Notes under the pieces: model-generated | The model's database searches: none | What the model saw: the letters and a program-made list of their open reading frames with translations, nothing else | Told to the model about the DNA's origin: nothing | Translations under genes and position numbers: made by a program | Shown here: piece by piece, positions 6,698 to 12,725 of the stretch | How the letters are laid out: every line of letters begins with the position of its first letter | Position numbering within the stretch: position 1 is the stretch's first letter | Source: a virus | Virus record (IMG/VR): IMGVR_UViG_3300011248_000018 | Location: 1 to 34,856 of that record | Strand: one strand, 5' to 3' | DNA: 34,856 bases

Positions 6698-6970
6698 TTA
6701 TGGGGGGGGCTTGTCGGTGCACCCAGTGCAGCGCAGTCCCTTTTTGGATATGCTTGAATCCAACCCACAGCTTGCTCCACACCATGTGCAACGACCGGCA
6801 GACTTCCTGAAGCACCAGCGCGACAGCCGCATCGCCAGAACACCAACCAACGTTAGTGATTCTCGGTAGGCAGCGCCGATAGCGGTATCCCATTTGATAT
6901 TGTGCTTTAGGGCGCCAGTTTTAAGGCTTCTTGCGTGCGGGTTTGTCAGTATGTTCATCCAACCTTTCAT
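6698..6970 (-). CDS. Hypothetical small protein with Cys4 zinc-ribbon-like end
   Basis: This 90-aa protein starts at ATG 6970 behind GGGAGGAGTG and overlaps the previous stop. The C-terminal third has CTWCGASC and CTGC, enough for one zinc ribbon. The N-terminal part is basic and helical. The last codons run through a tract of eight C on the coding strand (PPP end), so the exact C-terminus depends on homopolymer length. The family is not recognised. Confidence 0.5.
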   Translation of the reverse strand: MKGWMNILTNPHARSLKTGALKHNIKWDTAIGAAYRESLTLVGVLAMRLSRWCFRKSAGRCTWCGASCGLDSSISKKGLRCTGCTDKPPP

Positions 6971-7509
6971 CACTCCTCCCCCTCGTCGTCAGTGGTGCGG
7001 AGGCGGGCGGCTTCATCAATTTCGCTCTTGAAAATCAAATCCAGAAACCTTGCACAATCTCGATAATCTTTAGTGTTTTCAGGGTTGTCCAATCGACCGC
7101 AGCAGACGCGAGCGTAAAGCATCGCATCTAAGTAGCCGCTGTCGTAGGCACTAGAGACACAATTATCGTTCTCCGGCATAGAGGGGGCGGGCACCGCAAC
7201 AGATGGCGGGGCGGGGTGGGTGTAATCATGCCCCATGCGATTAAGGTGCCGTTTCAGCATGTACAGTGGGATGTAACACTGATTGTCAGTGTCGGGGTAG
7301 AAGAAGCCCGATTCATCTTTCGCGTATCCAATTTGGGCGGGATTGGTGAAGCCAACATGAATGATCTCGCCAGCCTCCCCACCATTGGCGCTAAGGGCGG
7401 CTTGCATTTTGCGATGCAGGATAGAGCCTGCCCCGATGCTGTTCTGCCCGTGGTCACCATTCAGGTATTCCACGGCTTCCTGTAACGCCTCTCTCACTGA
7501 ATCACTCAT
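6970..7509 (-). CDS. Hypothetical protein (179 aa)
   Basis: The start MSDSVREALQ at 7509 is preceded by GAGGAGATAGAG, the same ribosome-site cassette found before several other genes here. The N-terminus is helical (residues 1-50, REALQEAVEYLNGD). The middle carries a beta-rich segment with DTDNQCYIPLYMLKRHL, and a Pro/Ala linker leads to a C-terminal helical segment with SAYDSGYLDAMLYARVC. No known catalytic motif is visible. It is likely an early-expressed accessory protein. Confidence 0.6.
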   Translation of the reverse strand: MSDSVREALQEAVEYLNGDHGQNSIGAGSILHRKMQAALSANGGEAGEIIHVGFTNPAQIGYAKDESGFFYPDTDNQCYIPLYMLKRHLNRMGHDYTHPAPPSVAVPAPSMPENDNCVSSAYDSGYLDAMLYARVCCGRLDNPENTKDYRDCARFLDLIFKSEIDEAARLRTTDDEGEE

Positions 7510-7560
7510 CTCTATCTCCTCAATCAGTCCGCCAACCATATCTCGGCGGCATTGTGTTGT

Positions 7561-7752
7561 CTAAGAACGTTTCGGACTAAAAATAACGGGCTTATAACTC
7601 GGGCAGTCCGCCCCGTCCGGCATCTGCATCACCGACACAGGCCGGTACGCCTCCACCTGCTTGCCTTCCTGGTATCGGCGGCAGGTGTCACGGCGCGGGC
7701 ACTTCGTCGACCGGCTCCAGCCCGTGCAGTATTGGCCGGGGACGCTATTCAC
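7561..7752 (-). CDS. Small Cys-rich basic protein
   Basis: This 63-aa frame most likely starts at the GTG at 7752, which overlaps the stop of the upstream gene (GGTGAATAG). It contains QYCTGW, KCPRRDTCRRY and DCPSY, so four cysteines that could hold a metal, in a basic context. The longer frame to 7809 would lie wholly within the upstream gene. The family is not recognised. Confidence 0.5.
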   Translation of the reverse strand: MNSVPGQYCTGWSRSTKCPRRDTCRRYQEGKQVEAYRPVSVMQMPDGADCPSYKPVIFSPKRS

Positions 7753-8254
7753 CGTACTTCTCCAGCCTCTCAACTTCGGCCTTAGCGTAGAACAGCACCT
7801 TTCTGGCATCCCGTAGCGCGTCGCTATGGCTGGCCCTGCCCTTGCGGTAGATGGCCCGGAATATCTCCCCGTCCTGCGCGTTTAGGTTCCGGTAGCTAAT
7901 GAGGTGCTGTAGCTCTGTGGCGCCTTCTGGTAGCTGGTAGTAGCTGGCTGTGCTGCCATCGCTCGTGTCGATAGTATCCGCCCCCACGCTGTACCGGTCT
8001 GCGTCCAGTTCGCTGTCGGGGTGGGTGTCGAGGGGGTCGCCATAGATGCGCCGATAGTCCGCCATGGGGATGCGGTAGTGGGTGATGGTCCCGCAGCCAG
8101 CGTCTTGGTTCCAGAGCCAATATCTGCCCAATGAGAGACCAGTTTTGTCCTCACCTCCATCTGCCAGTCTCACGGAAGTCTTGATGTCCTCAACTCCAAG
8201 CGGACACTCTTCACCCTCATGCTCAATCCACGGACTCCACTCAATATCACTCAT
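7745..8254 (-). CDS. Hypothetical protein with DUF3310-like C-terminal region
   Basis: This 169-aa protein has a beta-rich N-terminal half (RLADGG, LSLGRYWLWNQDAGCGTITHY) and a helical C-terminal part, about residues 104-169: YYQLPEGATELQHLI, GEIFRAIYRKGR and ALRDARKVLFYAKAEVERL. That order (Y, then ELQ/IEFI, then an R/K-G-rich helix, then a helix ending in ERL) resembles DUF3310-type domains of phage proteins linked to nucleotide metabolism. The match is by eye and moderate. Both ends overlap neighbouring genes. Confidence 0.55.
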   Translation of the reverse strand: MSDIEWSPWIEHEGEECPLGVEDIKTSVRLADGGEDKTGLSLGRYWLWNQDAGCGTITHYRIPMADYRRIYGDPLDTHPDSELDADRYSVGADTIDTSDGSTASYYQLPEGATELQHLISYRNLNAQDGEIFRAIYRKGRASHSDALRDARKVLFYAKAEVERLEKYGE

Positions 8255-8483
8255 AACTCAACGCCTCCCGCGCTTTCTGTAGGTCTTCTGTTGTGCATGT
8301 CCCCGCATCATCGCGCCGACCGATAACAGGCCCGCCATGCGCCTTGCTGTAGTGATATGCTGCCACGGTGATGCAGTAGTCCGCGTGTTGGTGGTCGGTG
8401 CTTTGCTGCTCTGAATGCTTGGCCAGGAACCCGATGGAGCCGAGCACCAGGATTCCTGCGAAGTAGATAGCCCAGTATTTCAT
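8247..8483 (-). CDS. Small membrane-anchored or exported protein
   Basis: This 78-aa protein begins with a clear hydrophobic helix (MKYWAIYFAGILVLGSIGFL) that would act as signal anchor. A polar part with His residues and two cysteines (C37 and the C in AGTCTT) follows and probably faces the periplasm. An AAAGGAGAGCAAC ribosome site precedes the ATG. It overlaps the LysR-type gene upstream by 4 nt. Its function is unknown. Confidence 0.6.
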   Translation of the reverse strand: MKYWAIYFAGILVLGSIGFLAKHSEQQSTDHQHADYCITVAAYHYSKAHGGPVIGRRDDAGTCTTEDLQKAREALSYE

Positions 8484-8842
8484 TGTTGCTCTCCTTTGGC
8501 GGCCAGATCAGACAGCCGGGCAAGGTCATTAGTGATGCTCTTTACAAGGTCATGGCGTGACAGCCGGGATACTACAGCGTCTCTGCCTTGAATGCCGGCA
8601 AACAGCCGATCAATCTGGCGTATCGCTTCTATCGAATCCCTGCCAGCCTTTGTGAGTCCGACAATGTGCCGCCCGCTTCGGATGAATATATCGTAGCCAA
8701 GCGCCTTCTCTACCTGTTTTAGCTTGATTGACATGCCCGGTTGGCCAACGCCTATCGCCTTTGCGGCTTTGCTAATTGAGAGGCCGTCAGCCACCAGAAC
8801 GATCAGCCGGATGTCTCGCTGGTCAATCAGGTGGCCGCTCAT
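8480..8842 (-). CDS. Mini LysR-type HTH DNA-binding protein
   Basis: This 120-aa protein consists essentially of a LysR-family winged helix-turn-helix: DIRLIVLVADGLSISKAAKA, then IGVGQPGMSIKLKQVEKALG, then YDIFIRSGRHIVGLTKAG. The usual 200-residue co-inducer domain is absent and only a helical tail remains, probably the dimer helix. It should bind DNA but cannot sense a small ligand in the LysR manner. It sits mid-operon in the leftward array, and a second protein of this type lies at 18901 on the other strand. Its targets are unknown. Confidence 0.75.
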   Translation of the reverse strand: MSGHLIDQRDIRLIVLVADGLSISKAAKAIGVGQPGMSIKLKQVEKALGYDIFIRSGRHIVGLTKAGRDSIEAIRQIDRLFAGIQGRDAVVSRLSRHDLVKSITNDLARLSDLAAKGEQQ

Positions 8843-9003
8843 CCCTCACCCTCCACCAACGCCCGCAGCTCACCAGCCAGCACAGCGTCTTCACGTTGCA
8901 GCGCACCCGCAAGATGAACAAGGAATTGCAGTGGCTTGTCACCGCCCATTGTGCGAGCGCCGTGGATGGCGTCGCGGATTGTTTGCTTGGTGGTTTCGTT
9001 CAT
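8839..9003 (-). CDS. Small hypothetical protein (54 aa)
   Basis: This short gene fills the space between the LysR-type gene and the gene at 9000. It encodes MNETTKQTIRDAIHGARTMG followed by a helical, acidic end (LAGELRALVEGEG). Its stop overlaps the ATG of the LysR-type gene (GGATGA) and its start overlaps the upstream stop, matching the tight packing of the operon. The overlaps are the main evidence that it is real. No family is recognised. Confidence 0.6.
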   Translation of the reverse strand: MNETTKQTIRDAIHGARTMGGDKPLQFLVHLAGALQREDAVLAGELRALVEGEG

Positions 9004-9182
9004 TTCCGGCCCCACATAGCAACCAGCTTGCTAATATCGGCGGCAATTTCCTTGGCCGAATCATCATCGCCAAGGTGGATATTCTTGCCGGAATTGTCGA
9101 TCAGATACCACTCTCCGTGCGCGTCACGCTCTACGCTGTAGCTGTCGCCGATGTCGGCTACCATCTTGCTTCCGTTAATCAT
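9000..9182 (-). CDS. Small hypothetical protein (60 aa)
   Basis: The start MINGSKMVADIGDSYSVERD at 9182 lies within the last codons of the upstream gene (8-nt overlap). The longer frame reaching 9539 is only a shadow of that gene. The protein is acidic with a likely beta hairpin (GEWYLIDNSGKNIHLGDD) and a helical end. No motif of known function is seen. Confidence 0.55.
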   Translation of the reverse strand: MINGSKMVADIGDSYSVERDAHGEWYLIDNSGKNIHLGDDDSAKEIAADISKLVAMWGRK

Positions 9183-9564
9183 TGTGATACTCCTCCCAAA
9201 CAGCCAGCAGCTTGTCGTGGAACCAGTGGGAGACGGCGCGGAGTGGCTGCGGTACTGCGCTGTCGTCTTCCATGGCCAGGATTTCGATGATGGGCAGGGT
9301 GTCGATGATTCCGTCTTCCAGCATATTCTTGATATAGCCTGAGTCTTCGCATTCCCGGTGAAAATCCCGCAACACCAGTGGGCGATACTCATGCCGCGCA
9401 AACAGCAGGCACAAAGCCAGCATTTCATCAGGCAGCTTATCCCATGCCAGCTCATTAGCCAGAACAGGGTCGCTGTCGAAGTACGGCATAGGCTTATCCG
9501 CGCCATGGATGTGGTCTTGAAAGTCGTGGTCGCTGTCAAAGCGGTGGGCGTCGGGGTGGGTCAT
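9175..9564 (-). CDS. Hypothetical protein (129 aa)
   Basis: The start MTHPDAHRFD at 9564 has CGGAG eight bases upstream; seven further codons to 9585 are possible. It is strongly acidic and rich in His and Asp at the N-terminus (DSDHDFQDHIHG), then helical with leucines and aromatic residues (LLAVWEEYHND). Metal binding by the His/Asp-rich start is imaginable but not shown. It is part of the leftward early array. Confidence 0.55.
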   Translation of the reverse strand: MTHPDAHRFDSDHDFQDHIHGADKPMPYFDSDPVLANELAWDKLPDEMLALCLLFARHEYRPLVLRDFHRECEDSGYIKNMLEDGIIDTLPIIEILAMEDDSAVPQPLRAVSHWFHDKLLAVWEEYHND

Positions 9565-9566
9565 TA

Positions 9567-9764
9567 TTATTCTCCGCTTTTCCATTTGCCTGTGTTCATG
9601 TTGTAGTCGCGCAGCTCTCGCTTCAGGTCATCAAGAACATAATTGGGTACATGGCGAAGCCTGCCACGAAGAATTGAAGCCATCGCCGATGCCTGTTGGT
9701 CAGCAGCGCGCATGGTCTGTCTTGCTTCGCTGACTGCTTCTCGCATTAAGTCAAATCTGCTCAT
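9567..9764 (-). CDS. Small helical protein (65 aa)
   Basis: It starts at 9764 behind the recurring GAGGAGATAGAG cassette. The sequence is almost all helix and charged (MSRFDLMREAVSEARQTMRA, later LDDLKRELRDYN), which suggests a coiled-coil dimer or a protein partner. It ends just before the next gene. No known family is visible. Confidence 0.55.
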   Translation of the reverse strand: MSRFDLMREAVSEARQTMRAADQQASAMASILRGRLRHVPNYVLDDLKRELRDYNMNTGKWKSGE

Positions 9765-9866
9765 CTCTCTATCTCCTCATCAACTGGCCCCAACTCTACC
9801 GGCTGGCGGCGGAGTGGGGAAATACCGTTTCGGCATAGTTGGGGGGGGTTGTTATTCCATCTGATT

Positions 9867-10175
9867 CTATGCCAGCACAGAAGGCGCATTCTGAATGATG
9901 TGCTTCACTTGCTGGATGGTTAGCCCCATGCGCTTGGCTACGCCGCTGGCGGGCATGTCGGCCCACAGCCCCAGCACACGCTCATAATCCAGGCGGCTGT
10001 GCTTTCGTAGGCCGGATCGTTTGATAACCTCAATCCCAAGCGTCCGCGCCCGGTATCGTATCCCCTCCGCTGGCCTGCCGAATACCAGGGATAGCTCGCT
10101 GGCGGATATAGTGGGGTACAAATCCTCAAGCAGCCGGTCTTCCTCGAATGTCCATCTAGGGCGTTTTGTTGTCAT
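9867..10175 (-). CDS. SANT/Myb-like HTH DNA-binding protein
   Basis: This 102-aa protein starts at ATG 10175 (AGGA ten bases upstream). Residues about 6-50 (RPRWTFEEDRLLEDLYP, then LSLVFGRPAEGIRYRARTLG) match the SANT/Myb-like module common in phages, with the W-E-D start and the GR..GI..RA..LG third helix. A second HTH-like part follows (ASGVAKRMGLTIQQVKHIIQ). Two DNA-binding units suggest a regulator or an accessory of replication. The recognition site is unknown. Confidence 0.68.
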   Translation of the reverse strand: MTTKRPRWTFEEDRLLEDLYPTISASELSLVFGRPAEGIRYRARTLGIEVIKRSGLRKHSRLDYERVLGLWADMPASGVAKRMGLTIQQVKHIIQNAPSVLA

Positions 10176-10177
10176 TG

Positions 10178-10375
10178 TCAAATCCTGCACTTCTCTTGTT
10201 CTTCAATAGTCATGTCATGGAACCGCTCGAACATGTCGTAAAATTTCTTCCCTGCCCTCGCTCTCGGTTCAAGCCCGCTCTTGCACGGCCAGGGGCCAAA
10301 CGGCTTGTTTCGATCCCATTCAAAAGTCCATCCCTCGAATTCGTAAAACTTAGCTATGCTCATGTGGATTAGCAT
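10178..10375 (-). CDS. Small hypothetical protein (65 aa)
   Basis: It starts at ATG 10375 with GAGGAAAGGGAA directly upstream and overlaps the end of the previous gene. The N-terminal part is rich in Trp and Phe (KFYEFEGWTFEWDRNKPFGP), and a helical acidic end follows (FYDMFERFHDMTIEEQE). The family is not recognised. Confidence 0.55.
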   Translation of the reverse strand: MLIHMSIAKFYEFEGWTFEWDRNKPFGPWPCKSGLEPRARAGKKFYDMFERFHDMTIEEQEKCRI

Positions 10376-10566
10376 TTCCCTTTCCTCAACTCATGCACCC
10401 GCCTAACCTCCTCTGCGAGCCTCTCATCGTCGCCTATCGCTGCCCTGCGCTGGTCGAACGGCAGGGCCAGGATGCGGCAGGCTTCGCGATAGTACGGCAG
10501 TGCTAGGCGGTTGAAATTGGTTAGATTCTGTAGTGTTTTGCTGGGCTGTTTAGCCTCTGACGGCAC
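10369..10566 (-). CDS. Small hypothetical protein with odd start, possible frameshift
   Basis: The 65-aa frame opens at a GTG (10566) that lacks a clear ribosome site. The strong SD (AGGAGAGGAAGA) belongs to an ATG at 10603 that reads MTYNHERAKVLCRAVRG and stops at 10550, inside this gene. Either the 17-residue peptide is a coupled leader, or one base was lost or gained and the two parts form one gene. The main frame is helical and charged (DDERLAEEVRRVHELRKGK). Confidence 0.5.
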   Translation of the reverse strand: MPSEAKQPSKTLQNLTNFNRLALPYYREACRILALPFDQRRAAIGDDERLAEEVRRVHELRKGKC

Positions 10567-10603
10567 GGCACAGCACCTTTGCGCGTTCGTGGTTGTAGGT
10601 CAT
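10550..10603 (-). CDS. 17-aa leader peptide or frameshifted gene start
   Basis: An ATG with a near-perfect ribosome site (AGGAGAGGAAGA) begins a reading frame of only 17 residues that ends inside the next gene. The downstream frame has no good start of its own. A translationally coupled leader and a frameshift both fit. The short length keeps this uncertain. Confidence 0.35.
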   Translation of the reverse strand: MTYNHERAKVLCRAVRG

Positions 10604-10625
10604 TCTTCCTCTCCTATCAAAGCAG

Positions 10626-10641
10626 GGCGCGGGTGCGCCCC
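10626..10641. other. GC-rich hairpin between SSB gene and the next small gene
   Basis: GGGCGC, a GGGT loop and GCGCCC form a perfect 6-bp stem in the short gap after the SSB stop. On the transcribed (minus) strand it is followed by TGCTTTG, not a full U-run, so it is at best a weak terminator. It might instead be an mRNA processing or stabilising hairpin. Confidence 0.45.
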
Positions 10642-10652
10642 GGTTGGGTTAT

Positions 10653-11033
10653 TCAGAACGGGATGTCGTCGTCGAAGTCATCAGCAGGCACTGTGTTATG
10701 CGCTGGCTGCTGGCTGGACTGTTGCACGGGTTTCGCCTCGCTCTGCCCGCCACACAACCGAATCTTCTCAACGCGCAGCGTGTGATACGTCTTGCCGTTG
10801 TGTTCTTTCTCGCCCTGTTCGCCAGATACTGCTACAAGCTGCCCCTTCTTTAGGTAATCCACCAGCTTGCTTTCTGCCTGCTTCCCCCACAACGCGCAAT
10901 CAAACCACAGCGTCTGTTCACGATCACCAAAGCCGGACTTTCCCGCCACGGTGAAGTTGCACACAGCGGTGCCGCTTACGGTATTGGTGCGGCAATCCGC
11001 GCCCAGGTTTCCAATCACAGTCGTTACAATCAT
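10653..11033 (-). CDS. ssb: Single-stranded DNA-binding protein
   Basis: This 126-aa protein has the bacterial SSB layout: an OB fold at about residues 1-100 (VTTVIGNLGADC, then TLWFDCALWGKQAE, then GQLVAVSGE and YHTLRVEKIRL), a Gln/Ala linker, and the acidic tip DDFDDDIPF that recruits replication and repair partners. It is slightly shorter than E. coli SSB. The start at 11033 overlaps the upstream stop and has GAGG at good distance; a GTG three bases earlier is less likely. It should protect ssDNA during phage replication and recombination with the nearby exonuclease. Confidence 0.92.
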   Translation of the reverse strand: MIVTTVIGNLGADCRTNTVSGTAVCNFTVAGKSGFGDREQTLWFDCALWGKQAESKLVDYLKKGQLVAVSGEQGEKEHNGKTYHTLRVEKIRLCGGQSEAKPVQQSSQQPAHNTVPADDFDDDIPF

Positions 11034-11623
11034 CACATTACCTCGTCGTCGTTATCGTCAACCACCACAGGCGCGGCGGCTTCCAGTTTCGCCAATTGAT
11101 CGGCGGTTAGTTGCCCTGTCTTCTGGCATTGCGCGATAATCTGTTGCAGCGTCATCTCTCCTTGTTTCATCTTTTCAGCCATTACCGGGTAGGCTTTCTC
11201 GAATTTCTCATCCGGGTATTCCTGCGCGGTCACTTCAAGCAGTGGAACATGGTACGGCTCACGCTTCTGCCGGTTGATCGTTAGCGCGAACTGCATGCCC
11301 TTCGGGGGGATGTCGGACAGCGAACGGATACGAATGCCGCCAACTTCCTTGCCTGCGTACATTACAGTCGGCTCGAAGTACAGCTTTGCGCACTTACCGA
11401 TCCATTGGCTGCTGTCCTTTCCCCACGCGCCCGCCAAGATGCGCAGCATGCCTTTGCTGGGCTTCCATGGCCGGTTGTGGTCGCCATCGAAGTAAACGCT
11501 GACAGGCTGGTCACCCTTCTTTACTTGTACTTCACGGATGCGGATAACAGGCTCTGCGCCCATGATATCCACTGCGTTAAGCTGGTCGCTCTTGGCTTCC
11601 AGCGCGAACCCTACGTCAGTCAT
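11033..11623 (-). CDS. Conserved phage protein between exonuclease and SSB
   Basis: This 196-aa protein begins at an ATG with GAGGAGATAC upstream. The first 110 residues appear beta-rich with many basic residues (VIRIREVQVKKGDQPVSVYF, then FALTINRQKREPYHVPL). A helical part follows (EKMKQGEMTLQQIIAQCQKT), and the end is very acidic (VVVDDNDDEVM), like the tip of SSB proteins. The slot between a RecE-type exonuclease and SSB is where phages usually carry an annealing protein. I see no clear RecT/Erf/Beta signature, so a new annealing or ssDNA partner is only a guess. Confidence 0.65.
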   Translation of the reverse strand: MTDVGFALEAKSDQLNAVDIMGAEPVIRIREVQVKKGDQPVSVYFDGDHNRPWKPSKGMLRILAGAWGKDSSQWIGKCAKLYFEPTVMYAGKEVGGIRIRSLSDIPPKGMQFALTINRQKREPYHVPLLEVTAQEYPDEKFEKAYPVMAEKMKQGEMTLQQIIAQCQKTGQLTADQLAKLEAAAPVVVDDNDDEVM

Positions 11624-12462
11624 CAGTGTATCTCCTCAATCAGATCGTTTTCGTATTGCGCCAGCGCCCATGCCGGAAGTTCCAGCGGCTCATCTGTGCG
11701 CTCGTATCCTGGCCAGTCGTTCGTTTCCATGCACTCAGCGTACTGCTCAAGGTCTGCCATGGCCTCGTTGTGGCCGATAGTCAGTGACTCCCCGCCCAGC
11801 TCGTAGGGCATGGCGACGTGCGGCGGTTGCTCCTCAACTGCAAGGAACGTGAACGACTCCAGCGCCTTCCCGGTGGCCAACTCATAAACAAACCGATACC
11901 AAGCGTCCTGCACATGGTAACGATAGTTATAGACTGACTTTGCGAACGCATCCCGGCTGCTTTCCTGCGTCTTTTTCAGGTCAACCGCGTGACCGGCATA
12001 GGTCAGCAAGTCAAAGCGGCACTTAACCGCAACGCCGGTATTCGGGCACTCGGCAAACACGGACACCTCAGCCTCGCCCGCTGGCATGCTGTACTGGCTT
12101 CGCACGCTTTCCTGCATGCCTGCTACGTTGTCCGCTTCCTTGCCGGTTAGGACGTATTCCGGGTCATGCACCTTGCAGGCTTGCTTGTACTCGCTGGCGC
12201 GTCGGTCTTTCACGTCACGCAGCAACAGGTAATCAACTGAGAACCGCTCCGGCTCAAGAATGGCGCAGTGGATGGCGCTACCGATTGCCATGGCGCGGGT
12301 TGCTTCACGCTTTGCCCCGTACTGGTAATGCGCCGGGCTGCGGTGGATCAGATCAAGCCCTGATTTGCTGATTGCCGGGTGCGCGTGGTAATCGCTGTTC
12401 GGCATGCCCAGCACCACTGCCGGATAGCTGCCGTCCCAAGCTTCGTATTTGATTGGTTTCAT
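11623..12462 (-). CDS. RecE-like PD-(D/E)XK exonuclease (DUF3799 type)
   Basis: This 279-aa protein carries the RecE/exodeoxyribonuclease VIII pattern. YHAHPAISKSGLDLIHRSP lies at residues 25-43 and GSAIHCAILEPE at 61-72. The nuclease core is KCRFDLL (D151), then AVDLKKTQ (D161, K163), and YNYRYHVQDAWY supplies the Q185 region. Such enzymes chew one strand of a double-strand end to prepare annealing. It is first in the leftward operon, transcribed from the control region at 12463-12551, with a GGGAGGC ribosome site. Confidence 0.85.
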   Translation of the reverse strand: MKPIKYEAWDGSYPAVVLGMPNSDYHAHPAISKSGLDLIHRSPAHYQYGAKREATRAMAIGSAIHCAILEPERFSVDYLLLRDVKDRRASEYKQACKVHDPEYVLTGKEADNVAGMQESVRSQYSMPAGEAEVSVFAECPNTGVAVKCRFDLLTYAGHAVDLKKTQESSRDAFAKSVYNYRYHVQDAWYRFVYELATGKALESFTFLAVEEQPPHVAMPYELGGESLTIGHNEAMADLEQYAECMETNDWPGYERTDEPLELPAWALAQYENDLIEEIH

Positions 12463-12482
12463 GGTGCCTCCCTTGTTTTGGT

Positions 12483-12512
12483 TTGACTACGTTAATCAAA
12501 AACGGTTAGGAT
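12483..12512 (+). promoter_or_regulatory. Candidate sigma70 promoter for the Cro-like/helicase operon
   Basis: TTGACT (12483-12488), an 18-bp spacer and TAGGAT (12507-12512) face rightward toward the HTH gene at 12552. It lies in the only gap between the divergent operons. Both boxes deviate from consensus, so strength cannot be judged. A leftward promoter for the exonuclease operon must lie in the same gap, but I see only weak boxes. Confidence 0.5.
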
Positions 12513-12539
12513 TGCAACACCGCCGCAAACATATTAACG
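12490..12539. promoter_or_regulatory. Candidate operator: inverted repeat CGTTAAT ... ATTAACG
   Basis: CGTTAAT at 12490-12496 and ATTAACG at 12533-12539 form a perfect 7-bp inverted repeat that brackets the -10 region and the likely start sites of the divergent operons. TTTGA/TCAAA arms (12482-12486 and 12496-12500) overlap the left copy. This is where the small HTH protein encoded next door would be expected to bind. No protein-DNA evidence exists in the sequence. Confidence 0.45.
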
Positions 12540-12551
12540 AAAGGGGAAATC

Positions 12552-12725
12552 ATGCTAACACCAGAAACCATCAAACGACGCCTACAGGACGCCAATCTAA
12601 AGGCAGTATCCGAAAGCGCGAACGTTCACTACAACGCCCTTTACCGGTTCGTCACAGGTATCACCGAGCGGCCATCGTATGAGTTGGTGCGCAAGCTTTC
12701 GGATTACCTGGAGTCCATCGAATGA
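12552..12725 (+). CDS. Small Cro/XRE-like HTH regulator
   Basis: This 57-aa protein is a bare helix-turn-helix: MLTPETIKRRLQDANLKAVS, then ESANVHYNALYRFVTG, then PSYELVRKLSDYLE. The second and third helices match the XRE/Cro type used by phage repressors. A strong ribosome site (AAAGGGGAAA) precedes the ATG, and its stop overlaps the helicase start (AATGA). It lies right beside the divergent control region, so it likely controls early transcription and itself. It has no peptidase or dimer domain of the CI type. Confidence 0.75.
   Translation: MLTPETIKRRLQDANLKAVSESANVHYNALYRFVTGITERPSYELVRKLSDYLESIE

Noticed and set aside
6681-6893. N-terminal extension of the zinc-finger gene
   Set aside because: It overlaps the upstream gene in another frame, and the ATG at 6680 has a much better ribosome site.
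9841-9848. Run of eight G in the gap at 9765-9866, and a similar run at 6702-6709
   Set aside because: These may be real or sequence-length errors. They do not form a known element, and I can only flag possible indels. The gap 9765-9866 holds no convincing gene beyond an unsupported 18-codon frame.
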